Of a stretch of DNA of 64,000 nucleotides, positions 8,694 through 16,801 are shown in pieces. Made by a program: the position numbers and the translations under genes. Under the pieces are notes generated by a model that was not told where the DNA came from, did no database searches, and saw nothing but the letters and a program-made list of their open reading frames with translations. How positions within the stretch are numbered: position 1 is the first letter of the stretch; each line of letters opens with the position of its first letter. Origin of the DNA: Butyrivibrio hungatei (GTDB lineage Bacteria > Bacillota > Clostridia > Lachnospirales > Lachnospiraceae); the NCBI RefSeq assembly GCF_900101605.1, contig NZ_FMUR01000010.1, forward strand, positions 111,891 through 175,890, in the 5' to 3' direction.

Positions 8694-10259
8694 GTGGAAG
8701 CCAATAATCAGCAAATCAACCAGAACACACAGGAAGACGTTGGACGTCTTCGTCAGGTCAGAAGAGATAAGCTTTCTGAGCTTCAGGCAGCAGGAAGAGA
8801 TCCTTTTCAGATTGTGAAATATGACCAGACTCATCATACACAGGACATCAGGGATAATTTTGAGACCCTTGAGTTTGTAGCTCCTGTAGATGCAGATGGT
8901 AAACCTGTGGTAGTGCCTCTTTCAGATGTTCCGGCTGAGAAGATCGTATCACTTGCAGGTCGTATGATGAGCAAGCGTGTAATGGGAAAGGCTTCTTTTG
9001 CTAATCTTCAGGATAGAGACGGACGTATGCAGCTTTATATCTCAAGAAACGATCTTGGAGATGAAGCATATGCTGATTTTAAGAAAATGGATATCGGAGA
9101 TATTATCGGAGTTAAGGGATTTGCTTTCAGAACAAGAACAGGAGAGCTTTCTGTTCATGTTAAGGAGCTTGTTCTTTTGTCCAAGTCTCTTATGCCACTT
9201 CCTGAGAAGTTCCACGGACTTACAGATACAGAGATTCGTTACAGACAGAGATATGTTGACCTCATCATGAATGAGGATGTAAAGGAGACATTCAAGAAGA
9301 GATCCGCTATCATCCGCGAAATCCGTAATTTCCTTGCGGGCAGAGATTTCATGGAAGTTGAGACACCTATGCTTGTAGAGAATGCAGGTGGTGCTGCAGC
9401 AAGACCTTTTTTCACACATTACAATGCACTTGATGAAGAGAGAAAGCTTCGTATCTCACTTGAGCTTTACCTTAAGAGACTTATCGTAGGCGGAATGGAG
9501 AGAGTATTCGAAATCGGTCGTGTATTCAGAAACGAGGGTACAGATACAAGACATAACCCTGAGTTCACACTTATGGAACTATATCAGGCATATACTGATT
9601 ATGAAGGAATGATGGAGCTTACAGAGTCCATGTTCCGTTATCTTGCCGAGAAGGTTTGTGGAACAACACAGATTCCTTACGGTGATAATATCATCGACCT
9701 TGGCAAGCCTTTCGAGCGTCTTACAATGAACGACGCTATCAAGAAGTATGCAGGCGTTGATTTTGACGCTGTTGCAACAGATGAAGAAGCTAAGGCTATC
9801 GCAAAAGAGCGCGGTATCGAATTTGAAGACCGTCACAAGAAGGGCGATATTATCAACCTCTTCTTCGAGGAGTTCTGCGAGAAGAACCTGATTCAGCCTA
9901 CATTTATCATGGATCATCCTCTTGCAATCTCGCCTCTTACCAAGAAGAAGCCCACAGATCCCGAGAAGGTTGAGCGTTTTGAGCTCTTCATCAATACTTG
10001 GGAGATGTGTAACGCATACTCAGAGCTTAACGATCCTATCGACCAGCGCGAGCGTTTCGCCGCTCAGGATGCCAATGCGGCAGCAGGTGACGAAGAAGCT
10101 GAGCACACAGACGAAGATTTCCTCAACGCCCTCGAGATCGGTATGCCCCCCACAGGCGGTATCGGCTACGGTATAGACCGCCTCTGCATGCTGTTGACTA
10201 ACAGTGCGGGTATAAGAGACGTGTTGTTGTTCCCGACTTTGAAAAGTGTTGACCGCTAA
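8694..10259 (+). CDS. lysS: Lysyl-tRNA synthetase, class II; integration target
   Basis: 521 residues from a GTG start, with CGGAGGAAAT just upstream. The N-terminal OB-fold (about 75-165) carries VKGFAFRTRTGELSVHV. The class II catalytic domain carries motif 2 (FEIGRVFRNEGTDTRHNPE) and motif 3 (GIGYGIDRLCMLL). The protein ends LLFPTLKSVDR. The last codons overlap the ICE1 attachment core: the codons after AGT at 10245-10247 (GTT GAC CGC TAA) are supplied by the element, whereas the sequence beyond the other core copy would encode LN and a stop. The gene therefore stays intact with a slightly altered tail. Confidence 0.96.
   Translation: MEANNQQINQNTQEDVGRLRQVRRDKLSELQAAGRDPFQIVKYDQTHHTQDIRDNFETLEFVAPVDADGKPVVVPLSDVPAEKIVSLAGRMMSKRVMGKASFANLQDRDGRMQLYISRNDLGDEAYADFKKMDIGDIIGVKGFAFRTRTGELSVHVKELVLLSKSLMPLPEKFHGLTDTEIRYRQRYVDLIMNEDVKETFKKRSAIIREIRNFLAGRDFMEVETPMLVENAGGAAARPFFTHYNALDEERKLRISLELYLKRLIVGGMERVFEIGRVFRNEGTDTRHNPEFTLMELYQAYTDYEGMMELTESMFRYLAEKVCGTTQIPYGDNIIDLGKPFERLTMNDAIKKYAGVDFDAVATDEEAKAIAKERGIEFEDRHKKGDIINLFFEEFCEKNLIQPTFIMDHPLAISPLTKKKPTDPEKVERFELFINTWEMCNAYSELNDPIDQRERFAAQDANAAAGDEEAEHTDEDFLNALEIGMPPTGGIGYGIDRLCMLLTNSAGIRDVLLFPTLKSVDR
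10231..10247. other. attL core of ICE1
   Basis: TCCCGACTTTGAAAAGT, inside the last codons of lysS. It matches 16 of 17 bases of the copy at 48673-48689; the one difference (T for C) falls in a Thr codon and is silent in the lysS frame. Confidence 0.85.
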
Positions 10260-10302
10260 AAGTCAGTATTTATGCGGCTTGCGAGGCACAGTCAGAACGA
10301 AA

Positions 10303-10323
10303 TGACAACAAATTGACAACAAT
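10303..10323. repeat. Integrase arm-type sites, left end
   Basis: Two tandem copies, TGACAACAAA (10303-10312) and TGACAACAAT (10314-10323), about 60 bp inside attL. Three exact TGACAACAAA copies occur inside attR. Such repeats at both element ends are the usual binding sites for the N-terminal arm-binding domain of tyrosine integrases. Confidence 0.7.
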
Positions 10324-10401
10324 TCTTCCAATAAACACGAAGATTGTCAAAGGATTATAAGTTGTTGGAGAAAAATTCAGCATAGAAGTTTAGGACCCTA
10401 A

Positions 10402-10447
10402 GGGACCACTTTCTTGAAAGAAATTTCGAGAAGGTGGTCCCTTTTTT
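10402..10447 (+). terminator. Strong terminator at the ICE1 left end
   Basis: GGGACCAC (10403-10410) pairs with GTGGTCCC (10434-10441), extended inward by TTTCT/AGAAG, and is followed by TTTTTT. It would block lysS readthrough into the element. A terminator sits at the corresponding place in the second element (48890-48927). Confidence 0.85.
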
Positions 10448-10498
10448 GCGTTACAGGGCTTTGCACATCAAAAAATTGTTTTATTGGAGGAAAAACAC

Positions 10499-10753
10499 AT
10501 GGATGAACAGTATTACGACATTGAAAGAAGAACAGCAATCAAAGAGGAAGCAAGAATGTTCCGCAGGAAATTTATAACCTATGAGCAGGCTGAGGTAATC
10601 TATAGCATTTCCCATCGGAAGCTCAGGGATATAGCAGAGAAGGCAGGTGCAGTATACAGAATCAATGATGTCAGTGTTCTCATTAACAAGGAAATCTTTG
10701 ATGAGTTCATGGAGCAGTTTAAGCAACCGGCAAAACCGGATGTAAAAATCTGA
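10499..10753 (+). CDS. DUF6462-type small DNA-binding-like protein (first copy)
   Basis: 84 residues from the ATG at 10499; TGGAGG is at 10485-10490 and the in-frame TTG at 10484 is too early. It has the pattern FITYEQAEVIYSISHRKLRDIAEKAGAVYRI, which resembles a winged-helix/excisionase (MerR-like) fold: a YxxAxxxYxISxxxLRxxAxxAGA recognition unit. The function is not known; excision or maintenance control is plausible. It is paired with a paralogue 16 bp downstream, and the two appear fused in ICE2. Confidence 0.65.
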   Translation: MDEQYYDIERRTAIKEEARMFRRKFITYEQAEVIYSISHRKLRDIAEKAGAVYRINDVSVLINKEIFDEFMEQFKQPAKPDVKI

Positions 10754-10769
10754 GAAAGGTGGGTTCGTC

Positions 10770-11030
10770 ATGGCTGGACAAGCATGGAAATATTCCGGGG
10801 AACTTGATGAAAGAGATTTAGCCTTTTTGCAGCATGAGTTCATCACAGTTCCTATGGGAATTGAATATTATGGATTTAGTGAGAGACCTCTTATAAGAAT
10901 GGCAAAAGAGGCAGGAGCATTTTATAAGATTGGAAAAATGACACGAATAAACAGAAATACCTTTGATGCTTATCTAAGAGTTCAAAGAAGGATTCCAAGA
11001 ATAGGAGGCAAATTATGTGCAAAGTCATAA
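10770..11030 (+). CDS. DUF6462-type protein (second copy)
   Basis: 86 residues with the same core as its neighbour (FITVPMGIEYYGFSERPLIRMAKEAGAFYKIG). GAAAGGTGGG lies upstream of the ATG. Its 3' end overlaps the parA start by 16 nt, so it is translationally coupled to partition genes. A DNA-binding role in partition, replication control or excision is inference only. Confidence 0.65.
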   Translation: MAGQAWKYSGELDERDLAFLQHEFITVPMGIEYYGFSERPLIRMAKEAGAFYKIGKMTRINRNTFDAYLRVQRRIPRIGGKLCAKS

Positions 11031-11794
11031 GTATCAGTAATCAAAAGGGAGGAACTGCGAAAAGTACAACCGCAGTGAATTTAGGTATAGGTCTCGCAAG
11101 AGAAGGAAAGAGAGTTTTACTTCTGGATTGTGATCCCCAGGGTTCTATGACAATAAGCCTTGGCTTTTCAGAACCGGATGATATGGAAGTTACACTATCA
11201 ACACTGATGATGAGAGTTGTAAACGAAGAAGAATTACACATAGAGGATGCAATATTACATCATGTAGAGGGTGTGGATCTCATTCCTTCAAATATAGAGT
11301 TGTCTGCTCTTGAGATTTCCATGGTGAATGTTATGAGCAGAGAAACGATTCTTAGACAACTCCTGGATGAGGTTAAAGATTCCTACGATTATGCGATTTT
11401 GGACTGTATGCCAAGTTTAGGAATGGTCACAATAAATGCTCTTGCATGTGCAGATTCAGTTTTGATACCCGTACAGGCGGCATATTTGCCTGTTAAAGGT
11501 CTTCAACAACTTATCAAGACAATTGGCAGGGTAAAGAGACAGCTTAACCCTAAACTTGAAATAGAAGGGATTTTGCTCACTATGGTGGATAACAGGACGA
11601 ATTATGCAAAAGAAATCTCTCAGCTTGTATATGACAGTTATTCATCCGCTGTAAAAGTATTTGATACGCAGATACCTATATCTGTCAGGACGGCAGAAAC
11701 AAGCCTGGAGGGTAGCAGCATCTATAAATACGATCCAAAAGGGAAAGCAGCTGTCGCATATAAGGTTCTCACAAAGGAGGTTCTCAATGGCTAA
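11015..11794 (+). CDS. parA: ParA-family partition ATPase
   Basis: 259 residues. It has the deviant Walker A NQKGGTAKSTTAVNL near residue 8, the A' motif LLLDCDPQGSMT and the B motif YAILDCMPSLGM. The family segregates low-copy DNA with a ParB partner. AGGAGG precedes the ATG at 11015. The gene overlaps both neighbours (16 nt with the DUF6462 gene, 8 nt with parB). On an ICE it probably stabilises the excised circle. A second diverged copy is at 49452. Confidence 0.93.
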   Translation: MCKVISISNQKGGTAKSTTAVNLGIGLAREGKRVLLLDCDPQGSMTISLGFSEPDDMEVTLSTLMMRVVNEEELHIEDAILHHVEGVDLIPSNIELSALEISMVNVMSRETILRQLLDEVKDSYDYAILDCMPSLGMVTINALACADSVLIPVQAAYLPVKGLQQLIKTIGRVKRQLNPKLEIEGILLTMVDNRTNYAKEISQLVYDSYSSAVKVFDTQIPISVRTAETSLEGSSIYKYDPKGKAAVAYKVLTKEVLNG

Positions 11795-12707
11795 CAAAGT
11801 AAAGGAAAAGATGAAGCTTACAAGTATAGATGAATTGTTAGGTGTTCCAGGGACAACTGAAAACGGAACAGAGGAAATTGATATTGAGCTGATAAAGCCC
11901 TTCAAGAATCACCCTTTCAAGGTTCTTGATGATGAAAAGATGGATGAACTTGTGGATAGTGTGATCAAGCAGGGAATCATTTCTCCAGTGCTTGTACGAC
12001 CAATGGGTAATGGCACATATGAAATGATATCAGGACATCGAAGAATGCATGCAGCAAGAAGAGCACAGCTAAAAAAGATACCTGCGATAGTTATGGATCT
12101 TTCAGATGATGAATCGACCATAATCATGGTGGATGCAAATCTTCAAAGGGAAGAGGTGCTTCCTAGTGAAAGAGCATTTTCTTTTAAAATGAAAATGGAT
12201 GCCATGAGGCACCAGGGAACTTGTCGACATGATGTCGACAAGTTGAATCCCGTAGAACGAAAGACTGCGACCATAGTAGGTGAAGGAAGTGGACTCACAG
12301 GAAGAAGTGTTCAGCGATATATCCGACTTACTGAATTACTACCGGAGCTACTTGAAATGGTAGATAATAAACAGTTATCATTAGTAAATGGGGTTGATAT
12401 AGCTGCCTTTGATAAAGAAGTGCAGTCATATCTTTTGACTTATATTAAGGAAAAGGGAAGCATTGCTCCGGCTCAGCTTGCAGCATTAAAGAAGCAGCCA
12501 AATTTGGAGAACCTTACTCCATATACAGTCATGACAATCATGAAAGAGGCTATGGCGAATAAGCCTAAGTCCAAGAAAATATCTTTTACAGAGAAGAAAC
12601 TAAATCAGTTTTTTCCGGCGGACTATTCAGCATCAAAAAGAGAGAAGATTATTATAGAGCTTCTTACTAAATGGAAAGAAGAACAGGGGATGAAAACGGA
12701 GGGATAA
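11787..12707 (+). CDS. parB: ParB/RepB-family centromere-binding protein
   Basis: 306 residues from the ATG at 11787 (AAAGGAGG 7 nt upstream). The ParB N-terminal domain carries NHPFKVLDDEKMDELVDSV, SPVLVRPMGNGTYEMISGHRRMHAARRA and NLQREEVLPSERAF, followed by an HTH domain (GLTGRSVQRYIRLTELLPELL). It should bind a parS-like site and partner ParA. The longer upstream frame from 11661 is within parA and has no ribosome site. Confidence 0.92.
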   Translation: MANKVKEKMKLTSIDELLGVPGTTENGTEEIDIELIKPFKNHPFKVLDDEKMDELVDSVIKQGIISPVLVRPMGNGTYEMISGHRRMHAARRAQLKKIPAIVMDLSDDESTIIMVDANLQREEVLPSERAFSFKMKMDAMRHQGTCRHDVDKLNPVERKTATIVGEGSGLTGRSVQRYIRLTELLPELLEMVDNKQLSLVNGVDIAAFDKEVQSYLLTYIKEKGSIAPAQLAALKKQPNLENLTPYTVMTIMKEAMANKPKSKKISFTEKKLNQFFPADYSASKREKIIIELLTKWKEEQGMKTEG

Positions 12708-12710
12708 GGT

Positions 12711-12986
12711 ATGAGAGTGTTAGCAAAAGTATTAATATTTCCATTAGTTATTGTACTGTCACTTGCTGGTCTTGCAGTAAGAGTAGCCATAAAGCTTGGA
12801 AGCGTGGTTGCAGGAGTATGTACTTTGATCTTTGGCATACTTGCAGTCCTCGTACTTATCAATAAGATGTGGCTGCAATTAGGAATCCTGGCACTTATAT
12901 ATGCTGCTATGATGGTTGTACTTTTTGCTGCCACTGAGGTGCAGGTATGGATTGATGTAGCTACTGATCTGCTGAAAGAGGTATGA
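12711..12986 (+). CDS. CD1845-like small membrane protein
   Basis: 91 residues, nearly all hydrophobic, with two to three membrane segments (VLIFPLVIVLSLAGLAV; VVAGVCTLIFGILAVLVLI; LGILALIYAAMMVVLFAA) and an acidic C-terminus. It resembles the CD1845 family that follows parB in many clostridial ICEs. The role is unknown; it starts 3 bp after parB with GGAGG in the parB stop region, so it is coexpressed. Confidence 0.7.
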   Translation: MRVLAKVLIFPLVIVLSLAGLAVRVAIKLGSVVAGVCTLIFGILAVLVLINKMWLQLGILALIYAAMMVVLFAATEVQVWIDVATDLLKEV

Positions 12987-13005
12987 GTTTGGCTATTTTT
13001 TGAAA

Positions 13006-13060
13006 ATGTCTGCAAAATGTCCGCATAATGTCTGCAAAATGTCTGCTTGATGTCTGTTTT
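13006..13060 (+). repeat. Five 11-bp phased direct repeats (iteron-like array)
   Basis: Units start at 13006, 13017, 13028, 13039 and 13050, exactly 11 bp apart; the consensus is ATGTCTGCAAA. Five bp after the array comes GATTTTGGGTGTG (13066-13078) and an AT-rich stretch. A comparable array followed by the same GATTTTGGGTGTG block occurs at 57952-58033 before the other DUF5688 gene. One-helical-turn spacing suggests cooperative protein binding on one face, either as an activator site or a replication iteron. Confidence 0.7.
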
Positions 13061-13065
13061 CAAGT

Positions 13066-13222
13066 GATTTTGGGTGTGTTATATTTACAATGGACAAAGA
13101 AATGAGGAAAGCAAAAAAACACCTCACTTCCGAGTCCATTTCTTTTGCAAAAGAATATCGGCTGATTTAGCGTCAGCTCAAACCTGAGCAGTCGGGTTTG
13201 GGTCTGGCGCTTTTCTTATGCC
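13066..13222 (+). promoter_or_regulatory. Attenuator-like leader before the DUF5688 gene
   Basis: In order: GATTTTGGGTGTG and a TTATATT/ACAAT region as a possible -10; a hairpin with arms AAAGAAATG and CATTTCTTT; the perfect palindrome TTCTTTTGCAAAAGAA (13140-13155), which could compete for the same arm; a terminator-like hairpin AGCGTCAG (13169-13176) with CTGGCGCT (13204-13211) and TTTT; then TTATGCC. The same order, including the identical 16-bp palindrome, recurs at 58034-58171. Competing hairpins before a terminator are the usual plan of transcription attenuation. The regulator is unknown. Confidence 0.6.
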
Positions 13223-13282
13223 AGTAACCGGCCAGCGGATGACGATCCAAGGCTAAACGCAAACAGAAAGGATAAAACACTT

Positions 13283-14362
13283 ATGGATTATGAAAATTTC
13301 AAAGAGCAGTTCGTAGAAGACGTAAAGGAAAAGCTTTATGAGCAGGGAACTGAGGTAGACATTACTGTAAATACTGTAAACAAGCTCAATGAGAGCTATG
13401 AGGCTATGACCGTTAAGCCGGAGGACAGCAACATCGGAGTGAACATCGGGATCGATAAGTTCTACGGAGCTGTAGAGGACGGCACTTCCTACGAGGATGT
13501 TGTTGATAAGGCTGTAAAAGTTATTTCTGATGGCTTTGAGAACAGACCTCAGATAGATGTAGCTTCCCTTACTGATTATGATCAGATGAAGGATAAGCTG
13601 GTCATGGAGGTTGTTTCAGCTGAAACCAATAAGGAGATGCTTGAAAATGTGCCACATCAGAACATGGAAGACATGGCTGTTGTTTACAGATTTGTTCTTA
13701 ATTCTGATGATGAGGGCAGAGCTTCAATTCTTGCTACCAATCAGATGATTGAGAACATGGGAGTTACACCTGAGCAGCTTCACGCTGATGCGCTGGAGAA
13801 TGCACCTCGCATTAAGCCAGCTGAGATCAAGGGCATGGGTGAAGTCCTTGCTGAGATGATGGGAGTTGAGCAGGCTGAAATGATGGGGCTCTATCCTGTA
13901 AGACCTGAGGACGAGCAGATCTTTGTAGCATCTGTACCTGATAAGGTTCATGGTGCCGGAGTTCTTGCTTATCAGGACTTCATGGATCAGGCTGCTGAAA
14001 GAGCAGGTGGTGACTTCTATATCTTACCTTCGAGCATCCATGAAATTCTCATTGTTCCTGACAATGGAAAGATGAGACTTTCAGATCTTGAGAACATGGT
14101 AAAGGAAGTCAATGCAACTCAGGTCGCTCCTGCCGATAAGCTTACTGATAACGTTTACCACTACGATTCACAGGCAAAGATCTTCGAGCTGGGTGAAAAG
14201 TTCGTGGAGCGTCAGTCAGAGCGTGGCGAACAGGACATTGAGAGGGACGAAAAGGAATCTCTTCTTGATGATCTCAAAGCAAAGAAGGAAGAGGTTGCCA
14301 AAGCTCCTAAGAAAGAAGCTGTAGAAAAGGCAGCTAAGTCAAAAGGTGGAGAGGCAATCTAA
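13283..14362 (+). CDS. DUF5688 family protein
   Basis: 359 residues, soluble and acidic. The start is MDYENFKEQFVEDVKEKLYE. Recognisable family segments are NESYEAMTVKPEDSNIGVN, MEVVSAETNKEMLENVPHQ and EDMAVVYRFVL. The C-terminal 50 residues are Lys/Glu-rich and probably helical. The family is common on Lachnospiraceae conjugative elements and has no assigned function. GAAAGGA lies upstream of the ATG. The paralogue at 58195 stops after about 194 residues, showing what a truncated copy looks like. Confidence 0.75.
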   Translation: MDYENFKEQFVEDVKEKLYEQGTEVDITVNTVNKLNESYEAMTVKPEDSNIGVNIGIDKFYGAVEDGTSYEDVVDKAVKVISDGFENRPQIDVASLTDYDQMKDKLVMEVVSAETNKEMLENVPHQNMEDMAVVYRFVLNSDDEGRASILATNQMIENMGVTPEQLHADALENAPRIKPAEIKGMGEVLAEMMGVEQAEMMGLYPVRPEDEQIFVASVPDKVHGAGVLAYQDFMDQAAERAGGDFYILPSSIHEILIVPDNGKMRLSDLENMVKEVNATQVAPADKLTDNVYHYDSQAKIFELGEKFVERQSERGEQDIERDEKESLLDDLKAKKEEVAKAPKKEAVEKAAKSKGGEAI

Positions 14363-14397
14363 TCGCCGGATTCACACTGTAAATAAAAATTGCTGAT

Positions 14398-14452
14398 GGG
14401 CTAAAGCACCAGGCTGTAGGTAAAACCTCGGTTTGGTGCTTTTTTAATGCCC
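14398..14452 (+). terminator. Terminator-like hairpin followed by ATGCC
   Basis: AAAGCACCA (14403-14411) pairs with TGGTGCTTT (14434-14442), with TTTTTT and then AATGCC. An outer GGGC (14398-14401)/GCCC (14449-14452) pair could extend the stem across the T-run. It lies between the DUF5688 gene and the next start at 14469, so it may act as an attenuator rather than a simple stop. Confidence 0.65.
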
Positions 14453-14468
14453 TGGAAAGGATTAGAAC

Positions 14469-14675
14469 ATGTCAAAAACAATAGTAGATAGAACTTCATG
14501 CACCGCCAAAACAGTATCAAGATCAGTTATCGGTCAGAAAGAGCCACTTGCACATCCAAAGAACTGCAAGCATGAGTGCCCATATGGCTACGGCAGAGCT
14601 TTTTGCTGGCCATGCATGGCAATGATCCTGGCAGACCACAGAGCAGGAAGAAAGGTAACTCCACGGGAGGCATAA
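14469..14675 (+). CDS. Small Cys-rich hypothetical protein
   Basis: 68 residues with Cys at C-T-A (residue 11) and a cluster CKHECPYGYGRAFCWPCMAM that could bind a metal. GAAAGGA is upstream of the ATG. It lies 4 bp before the RepA gene, hence coexpressed. I do not recognise the family. Confidence 0.55.
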   Translation: MSKTIVDRTSCTAKTVSRSVIGQKEPLAHPKNCKHECPYGYGRAFCWPCMAMILADHRAGRKVTPREA

Positions 14676-14679
14676 ACCT

Positions 14680-15567
14680 ATGAGATTTGACTACTTTTAT
14701 AACGAGCAGTCAGAGAGTTACAGCTTTTACCGGACTCCGAAAGTGTTTTTTACAGATGACAGGTTCAGGTGTCTGTCCTCAGATGCAAAGATCCTATATG
14801 GGATACTTTTGGACCGGGTATCTTTATCAGCCAGGAATAAATGGATTGATGAGCAGGGAAGAATCTACGTCTATATGACTATTTCCAGTATCGAGAAATC
14901 AATTGGCAGATGTCATCAGAAATCGTGCAAGCTTCTCGATGAGCTTGAAAGAATAGGTCTGATCGAGAGAGTCAAGCAGGGACAGGGCAAGCCCACCAGA
15001 ATATATGTGAAGAACTTCATAGTGGTATGCGGTTCATATTCCAAGAAGTATGAGAAACATACTCAGGGTAGTATGTCTGACATACCTCTAGAAGTATGTG
15101 AATCATCCTCTAATAATACTGAGATTAATAATACTGATATTAGTAATAACAATCCTATCTTATCAGGGAATATTGTGGATAACGATGGGGATAAGGATAT
15201 GGATGAGAGAAACGCATATCGTGAATATCTGATGGAACAGCTCAGTATGGAAATTCTTTTTGAACGTTATCCTTTTGAGCGAGAGACTCTGGAAGCAATT
15301 ATAGACATGATGCTGGATGTAATCTGTTCAAAGAGAAAGACTATCCGTATTGCCGGGGATGATAAGCCTGTAAATGTAGTGAAGTCGCAGTTTTTAAAGC
15401 TCAATTCAACTCATATTGAGTATGTCATGGACTGCATGAAAGATAATCCGGTAAAAGTCAGGAACATCAAGCAGTATCTTTTGGCTGCTATATATAATGC
15501 GCCATTAACGATTAACAGCTATTACCAGGCCATGGTGAACAATGACATGGCAGAAGGAAGAATTTAG
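14680..15567 (+). CDS. RepA_N-type replication initiator protein with DUF6017-like C-terminus
   Basis: 295 residues. The N-terminal RepA_N winged-helix domain (about 1-115) shows YSFYRTPKVFFTDDRFRCLSSDAKILYGILLDR and LDELERIGLIERVKQGQGKPTRIYVKNF. A variable linker rich in Asn and Ser follows, then a C-terminal domain from about residue 175 (MEQLSMEILFERYPF ... VNVVKSQFLKLNSTHIEYVMDCM). Proteins of this type start replication of plasmids and are frequent on ICEs, where they probably support the excised circle. A paralogue lies at 51580. Confidence 0.82.
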   Translation: MRFDYFYNEQSESYSFYRTPKVFFTDDRFRCLSSDAKILYGILLDRVSLSARNKWIDEQGRIYVYMTISSIEKSIGRCHQKSCKLLDELERIGLIERVKQGQGKPTRIYVKNFIVVCGSYSKKYEKHTQGSMSDIPLEVCESSSNNTEINNTDISNNNPILSGNIVDNDGDKDMDERNAYREYLMEQLSMEILFERYPFERETLEAIIDMMLDVICSKRKTIRIAGDDKPVNVVKSQFLKLNSTHIEYVMDCMKDNPVKVRNIKQYLLAAIYNAPLTINSYYQAMVNNDMAEGRI

Positions 15568-15581
15568 GAGGAATAGAAACA

Positions 15582-15998
15582 ATGGAAAGAAAATTCGTGA
15601 TGAATTTGGATCCAATGAATGATGGCATTGTAGGAACAATAGAAAAGACGGAAAGTACAGCAGGAAAATGTGTAGTTATCGGGACAAACTATGATCATAA
15701 GGTTATCTCAGAAAGTCGATTTGAAGAGATCACTGGGAAACTGTCACAGGAAGAAAGGCTGGGGCTTTTTATTATCGGTGACTATATGCTCTACTATGAT
15801 AACTCGAAGCTTATCAATATAGATGGAAACAATTATTTCATCGGCAGCTTTCTCATGGTGCAGGTATCAAATGACGGGCAACATGCTTATTCATGGCTTG
15901 GAAGTGGAGACATTGAGGCTGCAAAAGAGGAAATCTCAGATTACTTTACTGAGGTCATTATCGATGGTGAACGTTATGACGCGCTTTATGTGGATTAA
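15582..15998 (+). CDS. Hypothetical protein, tandem paralogue A
   Basis: 138 residues, acidic, no membrane segment. It starts MERKFVMNLDPMNDGIVGTIEK. The C-terminal half (DGNNYFIGSFLMVQVSNDG ... AKEEISDYF) resembles that of the next gene (GDKYLVGSMIVLKVTEYG ... AKNELESR), so the two are tandem duplicates. AGGAGGA lies 10 nt before the ATG. Function unknown. Confidence 0.6.
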   Translation: MERKFVMNLDPMNDGIVGTIEKTESTAGKCVVIGTNYDHKVISESRFEEITGKLSQEERLGLFIIGDYMLYYDNSKLINIDGNNYFIGSFLMVQVSNDGQHAYSWLGSGDIEAAKEEISDYFTEVIIDGERYDALYVD

Positions 15999-16011
15999 GG
16001 AGGAGAAGAAA

Positions 16012-16422
16012 GTGGAGGCATACATTATAGATTTTAATCCGTATTCAAAGACTATTGAGGGGATGATCAATGTCAGGGCAATTAACCTTGATAATGTTGG
16101 TGCGCTTGTTATCGGCACTAACAGAGAGGCAAGAAAAACCGATTTAGAGGAAACTGTTGATATTCTGGAAAATCTCCAGAACCACATGGATTGTGAAAGA
16201 ATTGGAAAAACTGATTTTGCAGCCTTCTTTCCTAAGGGGAGAGAAGTTGATGTCCAAGGTGACAAATATCTTGTAGGCTCCATGATTGTTCTGAAAGTTA
16301 CAGAGTATGGATTAGAACCGCTTGATGAGGATGATTATAAACTTGCAAAGAATGAGCTGGAAAGCAGGCGTATTTCTTTTTCCGAGAATGGAAAAAAGTA
16401 TGTGACTTTCAAGCTGAGCTAA
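16012..16422 (+). CDS. Hypothetical protein, tandem paralogue B
   Basis: 136 residues from a GTG at 16012, chosen because AAGGAGGA (15997-16004) lies 7 nt upstream; the longer frame from 15823 runs inside the previous gene. It starts with VEAYIIDFNPYSKTIEGMINV and shares the domain plan of the preceding gene. Function unknown; coexpressed with RepA-type and transfer genes. Confidence 0.6.
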   Translation: MEAYIIDFNPYSKTIEGMINVRAINLDNVGALVIGTNREARKTDLEETVDILENLQNHMDCERIGKTDFAAFFPKGREVDVQGDKYLVGSMIVLKVTEYGLEPLDEDDYKLAKNELESRRISFSENGKKYVTFKLS

Positions 16423-16432
16423 GGAGGATGAC

Positions 16433-16768
16433 ATGAGTAGAACCATACCAAGAGCATATGTTACAGCAGCATGGAGTAAGAACCGCGTGGATGCGGAAGA
16501 CCAGGCAAGGAAGTATTGCAGTGAATTAGTAAAAGCAGGATATCTGCCACTGTGTCCTGTGCTGGCTTTCAGCGGGATTATCAGTGAAGATGATCCTGAT
16601 GGTGAGAAGAAGAGACGGGAGATGTCAGAAGATCTTTTGAGAAGAGCCAGATTCCTTGTGGTATGCGGTAAGAAAGTCAATGATGATGTACGTGCCGACA
16701 TTTCCATTGCAAAGAGAGCCAAAGTTATACCCACAACGCTGGATGGAGTCCTTGAATGCGGTGAGTAA
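16433..16768 (+). CDS. Nucleoside 2-deoxyribosyltransferase-like (DUF7768/DUF4406-type) protein
   Basis: 111 residues. The start PRAYVTAAWS followed by DAEDQARKYCSELVKAGYLPLCPVLAF, and the later LRRARFLVVCGKKVNDDVRADISIAKR, match the small Rossmann-like fold of the nucleoside deoxyribosyltransferase superfamily, in which a conserved Ala/Tyr-Val strand and an acidic residue face the nucleotide. Whether it is an enzyme or a nucleotide sensor is unknown. GGAGG lies upstream of the ATG. Confidence 0.55.
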   Translation: MSRTIPRAYVTAAWSKNRVDAEDQARKYCSELVKAGYLPLCPVLAFSGIISEDDPDGEKKRREMSEDLLRRARFLVVCGKKVNDDVRADISIAKRAKVIPTTLDGVLECGE

Positions 16769-16801
16769 CATCATTATGGCGAGTAGAAAGGAAGTGGTTA
16801 T

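Noticed and set aside
13006..13060. CRISPR array
   Set aside because: Units are 11 bp without spacers, and no cas genes are present.
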